Assembly (NCBI RefSeq): GCF_000376945.1
Contig: NZ_AQXU01000023.1
Span: forward strand, 248,001-312,000
Source of the DNA: Leeia oryzae DSM 17879
Lineage (GTDB): Bacteria > Pseudomonadota > Gammaproteobacteria > Burkholderiales > Leeiaceae
DNA: 64,000 bases
Reading direction: 5' to 3'
The translations under genes were made by a program, and so were the position numbers. This document shows, piece after piece, positions 26,670-35,800 of the stretch; the first letter of the stretch is position 1; every line of letters starts with the position of its first letter. The notes under the pieces were generated by a model. It ran no database searches. It saw only the letters and a list, made by a program, of their open reading frames with translations, and had not been told where the DNA came from.

Positions 26670-26728
26670 CGACTACCCCCTGAGTTTCAACCAATCATGC
26701 TTGCTGGTTGAAACTCAGGGGGTAGTCG
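26670..26728. repeat. Perfect 24-bp inverted repeat behind narI
   Basis: Arms 26670-26693 and 26705-26728 are exact inverse complements (CGACTACCCCCTGAGTTTC... on the left) around an 11-nt loop. It begins 33 bp after the narI stop. As RNA it would be a very stable hairpin ending the nar transcript, though no T-tract follows on either strand. A second small dyad, GCCGTCT/AGACGGC (26583-26589 and 26614-26620), lies beyond it. No gene is seen between 26488 and 26760. Confidence 0.85.
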
Positions 26729-26760
26729 TTTAAATCAGTTTATTAAATCTGATGATCAGA

Positions 26761-27438
26761 TCAGCGAGTACGCACCAGTTGCCATGCACGGCTCAGGTAC
26801 GTTACTGCACCAAAACCGCTCCACACGTGCACCAGACGGGTGAACGGGAAGAGGACAAACAAGGTCATGCCCATGAACATGTGGATCTTGTAGATGGTTG
26901 GTACGCCGGTGATGATCACTGCGGCATCGCTACCTTGCAGCGTCACGATTTTCTGTGCCCACATGCCCAGCAGTACCATCACATGACCATCCAGATGGTC
27001 CAGCGAGAACACGATACTGATCAGCCCCAGACACAGGGTGGCAAACAGCCAGAGATACAGAAACTTGTCCATCGGTTTGGTCACGGCGGCAATGCGCTCG
27101 TTACTCAAACGGCGGTGGATCAGAATCAGCATGCCGATGAAGCACATGATACCCAGCAAGGTACCGCCCACAATCGCCATCAATTGCTTGGCTTCTGTGG
27201 TCAGACCAAAGGCGTGGTAAACCTCTTTCGGGGTCAGCAAGCCAACCAGATGGGTAAAGAACAACGAAATGATACCAATGTGAAACAGGTTGCTACCCAG
27301 TCTCAGGTTGCCACGGTGCAGCAACTGGGAACTGTCGGTTTTCCAGGTGTACTGTTCGCGCTCGAAGCGGACCAGGCTGCCCAGAAAGAATATCGCCAGC
27401 GCGATATACGGGTAAATCCCGAAGAAAAATGCGTTCAT
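26761..27438 (-). CDS. narI: Respiratory nitrate reductase gamma subunit NarI
   Basis: A 225-residue membrane cytochrome b with five helices. It oxidises quinol and passes electrons to NarH. Histidines for the two b hemes are in LFHIGIISLFFTHLVG and in the last helix near FTRLVHVWSG. The N-terminus MNAFFFGIYPYIALAIFFLG is typical. It is separated from narJ by 102 bp containing a stable hairpin, longer than the other gaps in the operon. Confidence 0.96.
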   Translation of the reverse strand: MNAFFFGIYPYIALAIFFLGSLVRFEREQYTWKTDSSQLLHRGNLRLGSNLFHIGIISLFFTHLVGLLTPKEVYHAFGLTTEAKQLMAIVGGTLLGIMCFIGMLILIHRRLSNERIAAVTKPMDKFLYLWLFATLCLGLISIVFSLDHLDGHVMVLLGMWAQKIVTLQGSDAAVIITGVPTIYKIHMFMGMTLFVLFPFTRLVHVWSGFGAVTYLSRAWQLVRTR

Positions 27439-27474
27439 GTTCGACTCCTGTGAGGAAGTTGTTTCCGGTCCTGC

Positions 27475-27515
27475 CTGTAGCCGGTCTCGGTCGGGAGAAA
27501 CCTGGCCGGCTACAG
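27475..27515 (-). repeat. Hairpin between narJ and narI
   Basis: CTGTAGCCGG (27475-27484) and CCGGCTACAG (27506-27515) are perfect 10-bp inverted copies with a 21-nt loop. No T-tract follows toward narI, so it is not a classical terminator. It may stabilise the processed upstream mRNA or tune narI expression. Confidence 0.6.
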
Positions 27516-27540
27516 AGGTCCGAAAAACCTTTTCAATACC

Positions 27541-28200
27541 TTATCCGTGACAACCGGCAGTAGGTGCACTGCCTTTTGGATAAAACGTCATCGCTTGGGT
27601 AGCACCTGGTTTCAGCAACGGCTCGACACCATCTGCACTCGGGCCAAACTGCTCCATCGCTTCATCCATGTCGCGGATGGGCGGCTCTACCAGTGGCAGC
27701 GGTTCGACCGGGGTCAATTGCCGCAATACGGTAAAGACATGGTGGTATGGGCTGCCATTCTGTTCCAGCTTGTTGCCAATCATTGCCAGGACATGAATTG
27801 CCTCACCCAGCAGGCGGCTGGACGTTTCTTCGTCGACTTGCGCCAGAAACTCCAGAAACAGCGGCACATAGTCCGGCAGTTCATCGCTGGTGGCGGCAAA
27901 CCCGTGCTGGCGATACTCTTCCAGCAAATCCACCATGGCTTGTCCACGATCACGGCTTTCGCCGTGAATGTGTTCAAACAGGTGCAGTGAATGACGCGGG
28001 TTACGGTCAAACGTAGCCACGTAGTTCTCTTGCAGGGTCAGCAAAGAGTCGCTTTCCAGATAGTTCAGCAAGGGCACCAGGGCCTGCTGGGCTTTCGGGT
28101 AAGTGGCCAGTGCGCCGGCCACTTCCGGAATGGCATCCAACAGATCACCTTCCGGATAACACAGTAGCGATGAAAGTACGCGGTAAATTACCTGACTCAT
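27541..28200 (-). CDS. narJ: Nitrate reductase assembly chaperone NarJ
   Basis: A 219-residue cytoplasmic chaperone of the TorD/NarJ family. It keeps apo-NarGH competent until molybdenum cofactor and Fe-S clusters are inserted. Family features are VIYRVLSSLLCYPEGDLL at the start, LHLFEHIHGESRDRGQAMVD and ELPDYVPLFLEFLA. It follows narH by 9 bp. The C-terminal 40 residues are variable in this family. Confidence 0.95.
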   Translation of the reverse strand: MSQVIYRVLSSLLCYPEGDLLDAIPEVAGALATYPKAQQALVPLLNYLESDSLLTLQENYVATFDRNPRHSLHLFEHIHGESRDRGQAMVDLLEEYRQHGFAATSDELPDYVPLFLEFLAQVDEETSSRLLGEAIHVLAMIGNKLEQNGSPYHHVFTVLRQLTPVEPLPLVEPPIRDMDEAMEQFGPSADGVEPLLKPGATQAMTFYPKGSAPTAGCHG

Positions 28201-28209
28201 GACGCTCTC

Positions 28210-29766
28210 CTACGAGTTTTCCGAGGCTTGCTGCTTGCGTGACTTCGGCATGTTCACAAAAATCTTGCTGCCTTGCGGTTTTTTGCCAAACAGCGAACCG
28301 TCTGACGTGCCGCCAGAGCAACCGTTGCCAAAGGTAAAGCCGCAACTGCCTTTTTCGTTAAAGCTGTCTTCCACCATCTCTTTGTGAGAGCTAGGGATGA
28401 CGAAGCGGTCTTCGTAGTTGGCAATGGCCATGATCTGGTACATGTCTTCTACTTGCGCTGCAGTCAGGCCGCTTTGTGGCAGTACAGAGGTATCTGGCTT
28501 GCCATATACGCTCTTGCCACGCATGTAGGCTCGCATCGCCAGCATCCGGTCCAGTGCCAGTTTCACCGGCTCTTCTTTACCGGCGGTCAGCAGGTTGGCC
28601 AGGTAGCGTACCGGAATCCGCAGGGATTCTGTATCTGGCAGGATACCGTTTGCACCAATCTTGCCGGCTTCAAACGCAGACTGGATCGGGCTTAGCGGCG
28701 GGATATACCAGACCATTGGCATGGTGCGGTATTCCGGATGCAGCGGGAAGGCCACTTTCCATTCCATTGCCATTTTGTAAACTGGCGACTTCTGGGCAGC
28801 ATCCAGCCAGCTGTCCGGGATGCCCTGTTTACGGGCTTCTTCGATTACGGCAGGAGAATGCGGGTCCAGGAAGCACTTCAGCTGGGCTTCGTACAGGTCC
28901 TGTTCGTTTTCAACTGATGCAGCTTCTTCGATCATGTCAGCGTCGTACAGCAACACACCCAGATAACGGATACGCCCTACACAAGTCTCGGAACAAACCG
29001 TTGGCTGGCCACTTTCGATACGCGGGTAGCAGAAAGTGCATTTCTCGGCCTTGCCAGAACTCCAGTTGTAGTAAATCTTTTTGTACGGACAGCCGGAGAT
29101 ACACATCCGCCAGCCGCGGCATTTGTCCTGGTCTACCAGCACAATGCCGTCATCTTCACGTTTGTAGATGGAACCGGACGGGCAGCTTGCAACACAGGCC
29201 GGGTTCAGGCAGTGCTCGCACAACCGTGGCAAGTACATCAGGAAAGTATTCTCGAACTGGGAATAAATCTCTTTCTGTACACCTTCAAACAGGGCATCAC
29301 GGCTACGGGAGCTGAATTCGCCACCCAGATCATCCTCCCAGTTCGGACCCCATTCGATCTTGTCCATTTTCTTGCCGGTAATGACAGAAATCGGACGTGC
29401 AGTCGGTGGTGTCTGGCTGAGCGGTGCGTTTTGCAGGTGCTCGTAGTCAAACGTAAACGGCTCGTAATAGTCGTCAATGGCGGGCAGATTCGGGTTGGCA
29501 AAAATATTGGCCAGAATCCGCGCCTTGCCCCCTTGTTTAGGGGTCAGCTTGCCGCTGGCATCACGCTTCCAGCCGCCCTGCCATTTCTTCTGGTTTTCCC
29601 ATTCTTTGGGGTAACCGATGCCTGGCTTGGATTCTACGTTGTTAAACCATGCGTATTCCACGCCGTCACGGCTTGTCCAGACGTTTTTGCAGGTAATGGA
29701 ACAGGTATGGCAACCAATACATTTATCCAGATTGAGTACCATGCCTACTTGAGCGCGAATTTTCAT
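28210..29766 (-). CDS. narH: Respiratory nitrate reductase beta subunit NarH
   Basis: A 518-residue iron-sulfur subunit linking NarI to NarG. The cysteine groups are CIGCHTCSITCKN near residue 16, CEHCLNPACVASCPSG and CRGWRMCISGCPYKK in the middle, and CTFC with CSETCVGRIRYLG later. The Trp in CRGW marks the 3Fe-4S cluster site. The start overlaps the narG stop by four bases (ATGA). Length agrees with the family. Confidence 0.97.
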   Translation of the reverse strand: MKIRAQVGMVLNLDKCIGCHTCSITCKNVWTSRDGVEYAWFNNVESKPGIGYPKEWENQKKWQGGWKRDASGKLTPKQGGKARILANIFANPNLPAIDDYYEPFTFDYEHLQNAPLSQTPPTARPISVITGKKMDKIEWGPNWEDDLGGEFSSRSRDALFEGVQKEIYSQFENTFLMYLPRLCEHCLNPACVASCPSGSIYKREDDGIVLVDQDKCRGWRMCISGCPYKKIYYNWSSGKAEKCTFCYPRIESGQPTVCSETCVGRIRYLGVLLYDADMIEEAASVENEQDLYEAQLKCFLDPHSPAVIEEARKQGIPDSWLDAAQKSPVYKMAMEWKVAFPLHPEYRTMPMVWYIPPLSPIQSAFEAGKIGANGILPDTESLRIPVRYLANLLTAGKEEPVKLALDRMLAMRAYMRGKSVYGKPDTSVLPQSGLTAAQVEDMYQIMAIANYEDRFVIPSSHKEMVEDSFNEKGSCGFTFGNGCSGGTSDGSLFGKKPQGSKIFVNMPKSRKQQASENS

Positions 29767-32700
29767 TGTGCGGCTCCTTCTTCTTCACGCGGACCTTCCA
29801 TCCAGTCCACCTTGTTCATTTTTCTCAAGACAACATATTCATCACGGTTGCTACCCACGGTACCGTAGTAGTTAAAGCCGTAAGACAGTTGTGCATAGCC
29901 ACCAATCATGTGTGTCGGTTTGGTCACCGCACGGGTTACCGAGTTGTGAATGCCACCGCGCATACCGCTGGTTTCTGCACCCGGTACGTTGATGATCTTC
30001 TCTTGTGCGTGGTACATCAGGCACATGCCTTTTGGTACACGCTGAGAAACCACCACACGTGCGGTCAGCGTACCGTTCACGTTGTAAACCTCTACCCAGT
30101 CGTTATCCTTGATACCGGCTTCTTTGGCTTCCTGTTCGGAAATCCACACGTGTGGACCACCACGGCTTAGCGTCAGCATGCGCAGGTTGTCAGAGTACGT
30201 AGAGTGGATACCCCATTTCTGGTGCGGCGTAATCCAGTTCAGTACCAGCTGGTGGTTGCCATTGCCCATCTTGTCGATGACTGGCGCCACGGTTTTGGTA
30301 TCGATGGCAGGTTTGTACACGCACAGTTCTTCACCAAAATCGATCATCCAGCGGTGATCCTGATAGAACTGCTGGCGACCTGTCAGCGTGCGCCAAGGAA
30401 TGTACTCGTGCACGTTGGTGTAACCGGCGTTGTAGCTGACCTCTTCGCTTTCCAGACCAGACCAGGTTGGCGAGCTGATGATCTTGCGTGGCTGAGCCTG
30501 CACATCGCGGAAGCGGATGGAGTCATGCTCACGCGGAAGCGCCAGATGGGTATGGTCACGACCGGTAATCTTGCCCAATGCGTCCCAAGCCTTGACGGCC
30601 ACGTGACCGTTGGTTTCCGGCGCCAGTGTCAGAATCATCTCTGCCGCGTCAATGGCGGTGTTGATGCATGGCTGCCCCTGGGAAACACCGGGTTCTGTGA
30701 CGACCTTGTTCAGGCCGCGCAAGACATCCACTTCATGAGCGGTTTTCCAGCCAATCCCCTTGCCGCCGTTACCGACTTTTTCCAGCAATGGGCCGATAGA
30801 CGTAAACTTCTTGTAGGTATCGGCGTAGTTGCGCTCTACCACGGTCATTTGCGGCATGGTTTTGCCCGGAATCGGCTCACACTCGCCTTTTTTCCAGTCT
30901 TTCACTTCCAGTGGCTGCCCCAGTTCCCCCGGGGTGTCGTGCATCAGCGGAGTCAGTACCAGATCTTTACGGGTACCAATTTCGGTGCCGGCAATCTCGG
31001 AGAACTTCTTGGCGATGCCTTTGTAGATTTCCCAGTCAGACTTGGCTTGCCACAGGGGCTGAACCGCTTCAGACAATGGGTGAATGAACGGGTGCATGTC
31101 AGACGTATTCAGGTCGTCTTTCTCGTACCATGTTGCGGTTGGCAGCACGATGTCTGAATACAGACAGGTCGTAGACATGCGGAAGTCCAGCGTCACCAGC
31201 AGGTCCAGCTTGCCTTCGGCAGCCGGGCGAACTTTGACTTCAGATGGCTTCAGCGCGTCATCTTCATCACCAAACACGGCATTCTGGGTACCCAGCAGAT
31301 ACTTCAGGAAGTACTCGTGGCCTTTGCCAGAGCTGCCCAGAATGTTGGAACGCCATACAAACATGTTGCGCGGGAAGTTAGCCGGATTATCCGGATCATC
31401 ACAACTGAAGTTCAGCTTGCCTTCACGGATCTGGCTAACGGCATACTGAACCGGATCAACACCGGCACGCTCGGCAGCCGCCACGATATCCAGCGGGTTA
31501 GTTTCCAGCTGCGGTGCAGAAGGCAACCAGCCCATGCGTTCAGACTTGGCGTTGAAGTCGATCAGGCTCATGTCGCCAAACGCGCCTGCCTTGGCTGTCG
31601 GGCTCAGGATTTCATCCACATGCAGCTTTTCGTGACGCCATTGGCTGGTGTGTGCATAGAAGAAGCTGGTACCGTTCATCTGACGGGATGGGCGCATCCA
31701 GTCAGCTGCAAAGGCCAATGGTGCCCAACCGGTTTGCGGACGCAGTTTTTCCTGGCCCACGTAGTGAGCCCAGCCACCACCACTTTGGCCCACGCAACCA
31801 CACATGGTCAGCATGTTGATAATGCCGCGGTAGATCATGTCGTTGTGGTACCAGTGGTTCAGCGCAGCACCCACAATCACCATGCTCTTGCCATGGGTGT
31901 CGTGTGCGTTCTGGGCAAACTCGCGGGCAACCTGAATCACTTGCTCACGTTTTACACCGGTATGTTTCTCTTGCCATGCCGGGGTATAAGGCACGTCGTC
32001 TTCAAACGATTTGGCTACATCGCCACCCAGACCGGTATCTACACCGTAGTTGGCCAGCATCAGGTCATATACGGTTGCCACCAATGCAGTGGTGCCATCA
32101 GCCAGTTGTACGCGTTTAACCGGTACATTGCGGCGCAGCACTTCGTTGGCATCGTTGCCACCAAAGTACGGGAAGCCGACTGAAACAACTTCATCAGCAA
32201 CAGATTGCAGTGACAGCCGTGGGTCAACTTCACGACCAGAACCACCGTCTTTCATTTCCAGGTTCCAGCGCCCTACTTTGGCACCGTCATTGAGCTTGTC
32301 TTCACCCCAACGGAAACCGATCGTGCCATTTGGTGCAACGATCTCGCCGCTTGCTTCGTCAATCAGCAGGGTTTTCCACTCTGGGTTGTTTTCTTCACCC
32401 AGATTGTTAGCCAGGTGAGATGCACGCAAAAAGTGACCACCAACCTGGTATTCGCCACGGTTTTCCAGCATCACCAGCATCGGGAAATCGGTGTATTGCT
32501 TGCCGTAAGAGGTAAAGTAGTCAGACTTGCCTGTCAGATGGAATTCTTTCAGGATCACGTGGCCCATGGCCATCGCCAATGCGGCATCGGTACCCTGTTT
32601 TGGTGCCAGCCAGATATCGCCAAACTTGGCCATTTCGCCAAAGTCAGAGCTCACGGCTACCGTTTTGGTCCCTTTGTAGCGGACTTCGGTATAGAAGTGG

Positions 32701-33491
32701 GCATCCGGGGTACGGGTTTGCGGTACGTTAGAACCCCAGACCATCAGGTAGGTACTGTTGTACCAGTCGGCAGATTCGGCCACGTCGGTTTGCTCGCCCC
32801 ACACTTGCGGAGAAGACGGAGGCAAATCGCAATACCAGTCGTAGAAAGACAGTGGCACGCCACCAATCAGACTCAGGTAACGGCTACCCGCAGCGTAAGA
32901 CACCATCGACATCGCCGGGATCGGCGAGAAACCGACAACACGGTCCGGACCAAATTTCTTGATGGTAAAGACGTTGGCTGCCGCAATGATCTCGTTCACT
33001 TCATCCCATGTTGCACGGATAAAGCCACCCTGACCACGCACATTTTTATAGTAATGCGCACTTTCAGGGTTCTGGCTGATATGCTCCCAGGCACCTACTG
33101 GTGTCATGGTCTTGCGGGCATTGCGCCACAGTTCCATCAGGCGGCCACGGATCATCGGGTATTTAACGCGCTGGGCAGAATACACATACCAGCTGTAAGA
33201 CGCACCACGCGGGCAACCGCGCGGCTCATGGTTCGGCAGATCCGGGCGGGTGCGCGGATAGTCGGTTTGTTGGGTTTCCCAGGTAATCAGACCGTTCTTG
33301 ACATACACTTTCCATGAGCAGGAACCGGTACAGTTCACCCCGTGGGTAGACCGAACGATCTTGTCATGTTGCCAGCGCTGCCGGTAACTGTTTTCCCACG
33401 TACGGTCTTCGTCTACGACGGCGCCGTGCCCGTTAGAAAACGTCTCTTTTACCTTACTAAAAAACTTCAGTCGATCCAGAAAATGGCTCAT
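29763..33491 (-). CDS. narG: Respiratory nitrate reductase alpha subunit NarG
   Basis: A 1242-residue catalytic subunit with bis-MGD and a 4Fe-4S cluster, facing the cytoplasm. The N-terminus shows RSTHGVNCTGSCSWKVYVKN, which gives the His/Cys cluster ligands, then PRGCPRGASYSWYVYS. The molybdenum ligand Asp is in SADWYNSTYLMVWGSN. ATG 33491 is preferred over an upstream in-frame codon because GGAGG lies just before it and the protein then begins MSHFLDRLKFF like other NarG. It leads narGHJI. The upstream region carries a 103-bp repeat with a NarL heptamer; no good Fnr box was found there. Confidence 0.98.
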   Translation of the reverse strand: MSHFLDRLKFFSKVKETFSNGHGAVVDEDRTWENSYRQRWQHDKIVRSTHGVNCTGSCSWKVYVKNGLITWETQQTDYPRTRPDLPNHEPRGCPRGASYSWYVYSAQRVKYPMIRGRLMELWRNARKTMTPVGAWEHISQNPESAHYYKNVRGQGGFIRATWDEVNEIIAAANVFTIKKFGPDRVVGFSPIPAMSMVSYAAGSRYLSLIGGVPLSFYDWYCDLPPSSPQVWGEQTDVAESADWYNSTYLMVWGSNVPQTRTPDAHFYTEVRYKGTKTVAVSSDFGEMAKFGDIWLAPKQGTDAALAMAMGHVILKEFHLTGKSDYFTSYGKQYTDFPMLVMLENRGEYQVGGHFLRASHLANNLGEENNPEWKTLLIDEASGEIVAPNGTIGFRWGEDKLNDGAKVGRWNLEMKDGGSGREVDPRLSLQSVADEVVSVGFPYFGGNDANEVLRRNVPVKRVQLADGTTALVATVYDLMLANYGVDTGLGGDVAKSFEDDVPYTPAWQEKHTGVKREQVIQVAREFAQNAHDTHGKSMVIVGAALNHWYHNDMIYRGIINMLTMCGCVGQSGGGWAHYVGQEKLRPQTGWAPLAFAADWMRPSRQMNGTSFFYAHTSQWRHEKLHVDEILSPTAKAGAFGDMSLIDFNAKSERMGWLPSAPQLETNPLDIVAAAERAGVDPVQYAVSQIREGKLNFSCDDPDNPANFPRNMFVWRSNILGSSGKGHEYFLKYLLGTQNAVFGDEDDALKPSEVKVRPAAEGKLDLLVTLDFRMSTTCLYSDIVLPTATWYEKDDLNTSDMHPFIHPLSEAVQPLWQAKSDWEIYKGIAKKFSEIAGTEIGTRKDLVLTPLMHDTPGELGQPLEVKDWKKGECEPIPGKTMPQMTVVERNYADTYKKFTSIGPLLEKVGNGGKGIGWKTAHEVDVLRGLNKVVTEPGVSQGQPCINTAIDAAEMILTLAPETNGHVAVKAWDALGKITGRDHTHLALPREHDSIRFRDVQAQPRKIISSPTWSGLESEEVSYNAGYTNVHEYIPWRTLTGRQQFYQDHRWMIDFGEELCVYKPAIDTKTVAPVIDKMGNGNHQLVLNWITPHQKWGIHSTYSDNLRMLTLSRGGPHVWISEQEAKEAGIKDNDWVEVYNVNGTLTARVVVSQRVPKGMCLMYHAQEKIINVPGAETSGMRGGIHNSVTRAVTKPTHMIGGYAQLSYGFNYYGTVGSNRDEYVVLRKMNKVDWMEGPREEEGAAQ

Positions 33492-33540
33492 CAATGCCTC
33501 CAGCACAGTGTCGCGTTAAGCAACCTACAAATGGGGTAAT

Positions 33541-33643
33541 CCTTGATGAGCAGTCTAAAGAAGTGCGTTCAAGCACAACATTCACCAATCGGGGGCAAAG
33601 CCGGGCTATTTGGTAGTAGTCGGGATAGTTCTAAAGGAGTAGA
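33541..33643. repeat. Dispersed 103-bp repeat, copy B (upstream of narG)
   Basis: Partner of the copy at 25785-25887. It begins 50 bp before the narG start codon, so it lies where the narG promoter and activator sites should be. It keeps the TACTCCT heptamer (minus strand, from AGGAGTA) at its far end. The interval from here to the plus-strand gene at 33795 shows nothing else recognisable. Confidence 0.8.
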
Positions 33644-33794
33644 GGGTCCAAGGCTGAACTTGAGCAGGCTCAAATTAGGAGAATCCAGACTCAATTACAG
33701 AGAATTTACCCTGCAATCCAGCCAGAAAACCTGTACACGTCGCCAGAAATTGGGACTATGATTTTCATATCACCCTGCCTCAACGGAGGTTGTC

Positions 33795-34199
33795 ATGAAT
33801 ATCGAGCAAGCAAATCAAGTTGCCAGCCAGTTCATCCAGTTTCTGGAAACCGGTACACCACCTGCCGGTTTACTCACCGATGACATTTTCTGTGACTTCA
33901 CCATGCCACGGTGGCGCCTGCAAGCCCAAGGGCTGGCGCAAGTAGTCGCCCTGCGACAGCACGGGCACCCAAGCCCCGGAAAAGTACCGCGCTGGCGGTG
34001 CGACCCCACACCGACGGGGTTTGTGCTGGAACTGGAAGAAACCTGGACCGAAAAAGGCAAAGACTGGTATTGCCGGGAGCTATTCCGGGCCGATGTGGTA
34101 GACAATGCGATCTCTGACTTGTCCGTATATTGCACGGGGGATTGGGATGCAGAACGGATTGCAGAGCACAAACAATCTGTCACTCTCTTGCGGCCTTGA
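33795..34199 (+). CDS. NTF2/SnoaL-like fold protein
   Basis: A 134-residue cytoplasmic protein that looks like an NTF2-like alpha-beta barrel. An N-terminal helix (QVASQFIQFLETG) is followed by DDIFCDFTMPRWRL, and strands carry FVLELEETWTEKGKDWYC and ELFRADVVDNAISDLSVYC. Such proteins may be small hydrolases or isomerases, or may only bind ligands. CGGAGG precedes the start. It is divergent from narG, sharing the upstream region. Function unknown. Confidence 0.75.
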   Translation: MNIEQANQVASQFIQFLETGTPPAGLLTDDIFCDFTMPRWRLQAQGLAQVVALRQHGHPSPGKVPRWRCDPTPTGFVLELEETWTEKGKDWYCRELFRADVVDNAISDLSVYCTGDWDAERIAEHKQSVTLLRP

Positions 34200-34329
34200 A
34201 ATCTCGACTGGCTCAAATAATCAGCCAACGCAGGGTGGATCAGGGCAGTAGCCATCATCTGCCAGACCATGGAGGGTGTTGGCGGGTTACGCTACGCCGC
34301 CATCCTGCAATGTATAAAAGGAAGCAAAC

Positions 34330-34848
34330 ATGGCTACCGTCTTACGTGCCATTCAGGCAGACATCACCACGCTCGGTGTTGATGCTATCGTGAATGCGGC
34401 CAATGAATCACTGCTGGGTGGCGGTGGCGTAGATGGGGCGATACACAGGGCCGCAGGCAGAGAATTGTTAGCGGAATGCCGTCAGCTAGGTGGCTGCAAA
34501 ACCGGGGATGCCAAGCTAACGAACGGCTACCAGCTTCCCGCAGCCTTTGTCATCCATACCGTCGGCCCTGTCTGGCATGGTGGCCAGCACAAGGAAGCTG
34601 AACTACTCGCATCCTGTTACCGGCGGGTACTGGAAATTGCCGCCGCTCATGCAATCACCAGTGTCGCATTTCCAAGTATCAGTACCGGTGTTTACGGCTA
34701 CCCGATTGAAGCTGCTGCGCAGATTGCAGTGAGCACTGTTACAAATAATCTCCAGCAATGCCCTGCCCTTCAAGAAGTAATTTTCTGCTGTTTTTCAGAT
34801 TCTGATCTGGCAATTTACCAACATGTACTCAGCAAATCCGGACTGTAA
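34330..34848 (+). CDS. Macro-domain ADP-ribose deacylase (YmdB-like)
   Basis: A 172-residue single macro domain. The ADP-ribose binding signatures are present: [20 protein letters not shown] with the following [34 protein letters not shown], and [17 protein letters not shown]. Enzymes of this type hydrolyse O-acetyl-ADP-ribose or remove ADP-ribose from proteins. It lies 130 bp after the NTF2-like gene. A 10-bp hairpin overlaps its stop codon. No partner sirtuin is seen nearby. Confidence 0.93.
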   Translation: MATVLRAIQADITTLGVDAIVNAANESLLGGGGVDGAIHRAAGRELLAECRQLGGCKTGDAKLTNGYQLPAAFVIHTVGPVWHGGQHKEAELLASCYRRVLEIAAAHAITSVAFPSISTGVYGYPIEAAAQIAVSTVTNNLQQCPALQEVIFCCFSDSDLAIYQHVLSKSGL

Positions 34849-34861
34849 CTAACAGTCCGGA
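34837..34861 (+). terminator. Hairpin overlapping the macro-gene stop
   Basis: TCCGGACTGT (34837-34846) and ACAGTCCGGA (34852-34861) form a perfect 10-bp stem with a 5-nt loop that includes the TAA stop. It lacks a T-tract. Together with the next hairpin it probably separates the two convergent genes. Confidence 0.55.
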
Positions 34862-34892
34862 GGTGACCACCTTGGGTGACACTCCTTTTACA

Positions 34893-34922
34893 CCTTGGCC
34901 AAACACAGGGGTTCGGCCAAGG
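34893..34922. terminator. Hairpin between convergent macro and GST genes
   Basis: CCTTGGCC (34893-34900) and GGCCAAGG (34915-34922) pair perfectly over 8 bp with a 14-nt loop, between convergent genes. No uridine run follows on either strand, so termination strength is uncertain. Confidence 0.45.
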
Positions 34923-34934
34923 ATTGGACTTGTC

Positions 34935-35567
34935 TTATAGCGGTGGCCGTTGCTGATTCACCCATTGCTGTACGGTAGGCCGTAGCCACTGCCGGGTTGC
35001 ATAATTGGCGAGTTTTTCTGGTACCGGGTCGCCGTTTAACAATAAACGGTTGAGCATGATGGTCAGGTCAACATCGGCAATGCACCATTCGTCGAACAGG
35101 TTTTCTGTATGAGCGGACAGTAGAGAATCGGCAATAAAAAAGAGTTTGTCTGCGGCAGTCTTGGCGGCAGCAGACAAGGGCGTTGCCGTTGGCCGATAGA
35201 AGATAACCTCGGTAGAACGCTCTTGCCGGATGGGCATCAGGTCACTGCGCAGCCAGGCCTGTACCTGACGTGCCCTCGCTCGGCTTTGTACATCAGCCGG
35301 ATACAAGGGCATACCGGGGAATACTTCGTCGATATATTCTGCAATGGCAGAAGACTCTGACAATGAAAACCCGTTATGCACCAGGGTTGGTACGCGCTGT
35401 GTAAGTGACAGCACCGCAAAACCAGCCTCATGCTGAGCATTGGCCGCAAGGTCTACCGTGGTGATATCAAAAGGCAGCCCCTTTTCACGGAGGGCTACAT
35501 ATGCCGACATGGCATACGGGCTTGCGTATTGGGAATCAACAAACAGATGCAGCTCATGATGTGTCAT
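34935..35567 (-). CDS. yfcF: Glutathione S-transferase (YfcF-like)
   Basis: A 210-residue GST. The thioredoxin-like N-terminal domain (LHLFVDSQYASPYAMSAYVA, then RVPTLVHNGFSLSESSAIAEY with the cis-Pro and Ser-Glu glutathione contacts) is followed by an all-helical C-terminal domain. The sequence pattern fits the YfcF branch, enzymes with glutathione-dependent transferase or peroxidase activity. It is a single gene between macro and narK genes with its own leader. Confidence 0.85.
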   Translation of the reverse strand: MTHHELHLFVDSQYASPYAMSAYVALREKGLPFDITTVDLAANAQHEAGFAVLSLTQRVPTLVHNGFSLSESSAIAEYIDEVFPGMPLYPADVQSRARARQVQAWLRSDLMPIRQERSTEVIFYRPTATPLSAAAKTAADKLFFIADSLLSAHTENLFDEWCIADVDLTIMLNRLLLNGDPVPEKLANYATRQWLRPTVQQWVNQQRPPL

Positions 35568-35715
35568 GGGGTGACTCCTGCAAGCAAGACGGATTGAAAT
35601 ACCATACTGTCATAACGATACGGACAACGCAAGCCAGTACCCACTGCTTAGGTATTTGTACGGCCTCTGCCGCCATACAGGCATCTGGCTCCATGACCTT
35701 TAACTTTCCGTCCAT

Positions 35716-35773
35716 AAAAACACCGCCGGTGGTGCTGCCCTGATACCTTCACAGAGCAACATCACCGGCGGTG
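35716..35773 (-). terminator. Rho-independent terminator of narK1-narK2
   Basis: On the minus strand, CACCGCCGGTG (35773-35763) pairs with CACCGGCGGTG (35731-35721) over 11 bp around a long loop and is followed by TTTTT (35720-35716). It begins 27 bp after the narK2 stop. Confidence 0.75.
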
Positions 35774-35800
35774 GTGTACAGACAATGACAGCCAGATGCA

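Noticed and set aside
33541-33556. TTGATGAGCAGTC as a possible Fnr site for narG
   Set aside because: Only the TTGAT half matches; the second half does not resemble ATCAA in either repeat copy.
33543-33761. A 72-codon plus-strand frame across repeat copy B
   Set aside because: No ribosome-binding site, no family resemblance, and it would cover the narG promoter region.
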